Origin: Lysobacterales bacterium
GTDB lineage: Bacteria > Pseudomonadota > Gammaproteobacteria > Xanthomonadales > Marinicellaceae
Reading direction: 5' to 3'
Assembly: GCA_026990095.1 (NCBI GenBank)
Contig: JALSIL010000590.1
Span: forward strand, 1 to 7,481
Length of the DNA: 7,481 nucleotides
The position numbers were made by a program, and so were the translations under genes. The notes under the pieces were generated by a model, which worked only from the letters and a program-made list of their open reading frames with translations, had not been told where the DNA came from and did no database searches. Positions 5,070-7,481 of the stretch are shown here, one piece after another (the stretch's first letter is position 1; each line of letters starts with the position of its first letter).

Positions 5070-6824
5070 ATGAGAACTGTCTATTTAATTTGTTTTATTT
5101 TACTCATTTCTGCCTGTGGCAACCAAACAATTCGCCCAGATAGGCAAGATTATATCGGTTTACAACAAGCACAAAATTATTATCGCAGTGGTGACTTTGC
5201 CAATGCTGCCACCGCTTATGTGAATTTGTATAATGAATACAGAGCAGATCGTTTTGCTTTGCAAGCAGCCGATAGCTATTTGCAACAACAACAATACCAA
5301 CAAGCACAAGAGTATTTGTCAAAAACAAGGTCAAACAATCACCCTTTAAAACAAATTATTCAAGCCGAACTTAACTACGTAAACGGAAGTTATGATTTTC
5401 ACTTCAATGAAATCAATGGAGAATACCGCGAACGTTATTTAAAGATTAAGGCAAAAAGTAATAGTGCCAAGCACGACTATTTGTCGGCAGCTTTGTCTTA
5501 TATTGAATTATCAGAGTTGGACAATACTCATGATTACATTAACGAAATAATCAGTACTATAATGCAGGCATCAAGCCAAGAATTATCGACTGCTTTATTT
5601 AATTTGGATTTAAGTATACGGCAACAAGGCTGGATTCAAGCGGCTATTGCTGCGCAATCTCAATCCCAAGAATCCATAGATGAATGGAAATCAAGGTGGC
5701 AAGAACACCCTGCCATGGCTTTGTTTAATCAAAACAATCATTATAAGAACGTTGCTGTGCTTTTGCCCTTAAGTGGAAAATATAAAAATATCGCTAAAAG
5801 CATTCAACAAGGCATGGTTGCAGCCTTGCAAAACACTGGCACTGACCAACGCTTAAATTTTTTTGATACAGGCTCAAATGGAGAAACTTTTTCCTATGCC
5901 TGGTATGGTGCGATAGAGTCGGGTGCGGAGTTTATTATTGGACCACTGGATAAAAATTCTATCCAACAAATGACGCAAATAAATTCAAGTAGCATTCCTG
6001 TATTGGCACTTAATCAACTCAACCAAGAATGGCAAAATTTGGGCTATTATCAATTTGCATTATCAAAAGAAGACGAAGTAGCCAATGTTGCTAAGCGGTT
6101 ATCCGCAGAAAACAAAACAAGAGTGATGTTGTTGGCACCCGAGTCAGAGCAAGGCAGAAAGCTAGCTGTATTTTTTGAAAAAGAGTTTGCTAATTTAGGC
6201 GGGCAAGTTGTGAGTTATGCTTTTTATCCCGAATCAACTCACGATTACACACGAGAAATCAAGCAAGCCATTGGACTTAATGATTCCATTGTGCGTGCAC
6301 GAACACTCAAAACAATCCTAGGCGAGCCTTTTAAGAATAAGCCTCAAATCAGACCTGACATTGATGCCATATTTATAATGGCTAAGGCAAAAAATGCCCG
6401 ATTGATAAAGCCGCAATTAAAGTTCTTTCAGGCAAAAGATGTTCCTGTTTATGCGACTTCTCAGGTGCAGCCAGCTAAAAACAACCCGCAGTTGGATAAA
6501 GACTTAAATGGCATTCGATTTTGCCAGTCACGTTTTGTTGTGGCTCCACAGGAGCTACAAGAGGTTTTGGGTTTTTCAGCGGATAAAGTCAAAAGCAATA
6601 AAAAGTATTTTGCCTTTGGGTATGATGCTGTGTCCTTATTGCCGCGATTAGAGTGGATGCAAACCATGGTTTCTCAGAAAGTAGAAGGTTTGAGTGGTTT
6701 TTTAACTGTTGATGGGGAAGGTCAAGTGCATCGCCAATTAGCTTGGGCGGAATACAAACGAGGAATTCCTGTCTTGCTTGGCGAGTTGCAAGAAGTTGCA
6801 AACCCCATGCAAGAAGCACAATAA
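5070..6824 (+). CDS. lpoA: Outer-membrane lipoprotein activator of PBP1A, LpoA family
   Basis: A 584-residue lipoprotein. The signal peptide ends in the lipobox ISAC with C16 as the lipidated residue. Residues about 25-215 are helical and TPR-like (QAQNYYRSGDFANAATAY, then a Q-rich repeat-like stretch near 72-79). From about 226 (NVAVLLPLSGKY) a periplasmic-binding-protein-like domain runs to the end, with AIESGAEFIIGPLDK (281-295), VPVYATSQV (458-466), LNGIRFC (479-485) and FAFGYDAVSLL (514-524). In E. coli LpoA reaches through the peptidoglycan and stimulates the transpeptidase of PBP1A, whose gene lies nearby here. The frame is open upstream to 4950, but the start at 5070 is the one that places a signal peptide at the N-terminus and follows the promoter. 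It heads an operon with yraN (6 bp gap) and the BON lipoprotein. Where many relatives have a D-x-PW stretch after GIRFC, this protein reads QSRFVV. Confidence 0.93.
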   Translation: MRTVYLICFILLISACGNQTIRPDRQDYIGLQQAQNYYRSGDFANAATAYVNLYNEYRADRFALQAADSYLQQQQYQQAQEYLSKTRSNNHPLKQIIQAELNYVNGSYDFHFNEINGEYRERYLKIKAKSNSAKHDYLSAALSYIELSELDNTHDYINEIISTIMQASSQELSTALFNLDLSIRQQGWIQAAIAAQSQSQESIDEWKSRWQEHPAMALFNQNNHYKNVAVLLPLSGKYKNIAKSIQQGMVAALQNTGTDQRLNFFDTGSNGETFSYAWYGAIESGAEFIIGPLDKNSIQQMTQINSSSIPVLALNQLNQEWQNLGYYQFALSKEDEVANVAKRLSAENKTRVMLLAPESEQGRKLAVFFEKEFANLGGQVVSYAFYPESTHDYTREIKQAIGLNDSIVRARTLKTILGEPFKNKPQIRPDIDAIFIMAKAKNARLIKPQLKFFQAKDVPVYATSQVQPAKNNPQLDKDLNGIRFCQSRFVVAPQELQEVLGFSADKVKSNKKYFAFGYDAVSLLPRLEWMQTMVSQKVEGLSGFLTVDGEGQVHRQLAWAEYKRGIPVLLGELQEVANPMQEAQ

Positions 6825-6830
6825 GACGTC

Positions 6831-7181
6831 ATGAGATTCTTTGGTGACTACTGGGAAGGTGTTGCATTGGATTATTTGAAGAAGAAAAAACTAAAGAAAG
6901 TACAACGTAATTTCAACTGTAAAGCAGGAGAAATTGATTTAATCATGACAGATAACGATTTTTTAATCTTTGTTGAAGTAAAATACCGTAAAAATGATGA
7001 CTGGGTTTCGGCAGCTGAGTCTGTAACCAAAACCAAACAAAAAAGAATCATTAAAGCAGCACAGATGTTTTTATTAAAAAATAAAAAGTTCCAACAATGG
7101 AACGCTCGCTTTGATGTAGTGTCTATTCAAGGAAGCAAACAAAGTCCTGATATTAACTGGATTCAAGGTGCTTTTTATTAA
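6831..7181 (+). CDS. yraN: YraN/UPF0102 family protein, endonuclease-like fold
   Basis: A 116-residue protein of the UPF0102 family, related to the restriction-endonuclease/Holliday-junction-resolvase fold. The family has no firmly established role. The expected acidic and basic positions are present: E9 near the N-terminus, GEIDLI (33-38, with E34 and D36), FVEVKYR (47-53, with E49 and K51), KQKRIIKAAQMFL (69-81) and RFDVV (93-97). D36, E49 and K51 form the D...ExK pattern of this nuclease fold. Length is normal for the family. It starts 6 bp after the lpoA stop, so translation is probably coupled; only a weak ribosome binding site is seen. The gene order lpoA-yraN matches E. coli. Confidence 0.93.
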   Translation: MRFFGDYWEGVALDYLKKKKLKKVQRNFNCKAGEIDLIMTDNDFLIFVEVKYRKNDDWVSAAESVTKTKQKRIIKAAQMFLLKNKKFQQWNARFDVVSIQGSKQSPDINWIQGAFY

Positions 7182-7203
7182 ACAATAAAATAATGTGAAG
7201 AAT

Positions 7204-7481
7204 ATGAAAAAAATAATAGTAGCCATAATTGTTGCGAATCTCATTCTACTGAGTGCTTGTGCACCCGTTGTTGTTGGAGGCGCTGTTGTTTCAGGAATAA
7301 CCGTTGCCAATGACAGACGTTCAGCAGGTCAAGTCATTGATGATAAAATAATATCTGCACAGGTAAGAAAAGAAATTCATAAAGCCATAAATAATGACAA
7401 ACACATTAAGGTCATGACCTATAATGGCGTTGTGTTATTGGCTGGAGAAGCAGAAACACAGGATGACAAGATTAAGGCAGA
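7204..7481 (+). CDS. BON-domain lipoprotein, DolP/YraP-like (3' end beyond window)
   Basis: Partial: 92 codons are present. The signal peptide has a clear lipobox LSAC with C19 as the lipidated residue. After a short V/G/A-rich spacer comes NDRRSAGQVIDDK (37-49), then a BON domain starts (about 48 onward: helix IISAQVRKEIHKAI, strand HIKVMTYNGVVLLAGEAET). The DRRSxGxxxDD junction is typical of DolP/YraP, an outer-membrane lipoprotein that supports envelope integrity in E. coli. GAAG lies 4 bases before the ATG, a modest ribosome binding site. It follows yraN by 22 bp and should be the third gene of the lpoA operon. In E. coli diaA lies between yraN and yraP; here no gene fits into that gap. 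A second BON domain is expected beyond the window. Confidence 0.88.
   Translation, partial: MKKIIVAIIVANLILLSACAPVVVGGAVVSGITVANDRRSAGQVIDDKIISAQVRKEIHKAINNDKHIKVMTYNGVVLLAGEAETQDDKIKA

Noticed and set aside
7173..7190. Inverted repeat TTTTATT/AATAAAA across the yraN stop codon
   Set aside because: The stem is A/T only, too weak for a terminator, with no T run after it; the next gene continues the operon.

Overview
This is an AT-rich stretch (well under half G+C by eye) that reads as a gammaproteobacterial chromosome. The reasons are the divergent rsmI / lpoA-yraN-BON lipoprotein block, which is the Enterobacteria-type yraL-yraM-yraN-yraP neighbourhood, a long class A penicillin-binding protein of the MrcA/PonA type, a COX15-type heme A synthase next to the small membrane protein usually seen in proteobacterial cytochrome oxidase clusters, and a textbook CRP-type palindrome. 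The genus cannot be named from the sequence. No mobile elements, CRISPR arrays, tRNA or rRNA genes are visible, and all main genes are intact except the two cut by the window edges.

Layout. Left end, minus strand: the 5' part of heme A synthase (ctaA/COX15, 1-377), preceded by a membrane-anchored SCO-like protein with a CxxxC pair (439-1005). Then comes a gene-free stretch, 1051-1277, which is not empty. On the minus strand it holds a CRP-type site, a well-placed -10 box, a long C-rich-loop hairpin and a strong Rho-independent terminator. Together these look like a free-standing small RNA gene of about 98 nt, or alternatively a leader/attenuator of the oxidase-assembly operon. Upstream of it on the same strand lies mrcA (1278-3764). 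A small hydrophobic membrane protein of unknown role (3923-4183, plus) is divergent from mrcA and convergent with rsmI (4214-5062, minus). rsmI and lpoA start only 7 bp apart in opposite directions. lpoA (5070-6824), yraN (6831-7181) and a BON-domain lipoprotein (7204-end) form a plus-strand operon.

How the genes fit together. MrcA is the bifunctional glycosyltransferase/transpeptidase of peptidoglycan synthesis, and LpoA is the outer-membrane lipoprotein known in E. coli to activate it, so enzyme and activator lie within about 1.3 kb of each other. The BON lipoprotein resembles DolP, an envelope-integrity factor. The left end serves maturation of heme-copper oxidase (heme A synthesis, probable redox or copper step). 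RsmI methylates 16S rRNA and YraN is a nuclease-fold protein of unsettled role.

The most interesting item is the candidate CRP-controlled small RNA between mrcA and the oxidase-assembly genes. It rests on reading the sequence only; no covariance or expression evidence was available.
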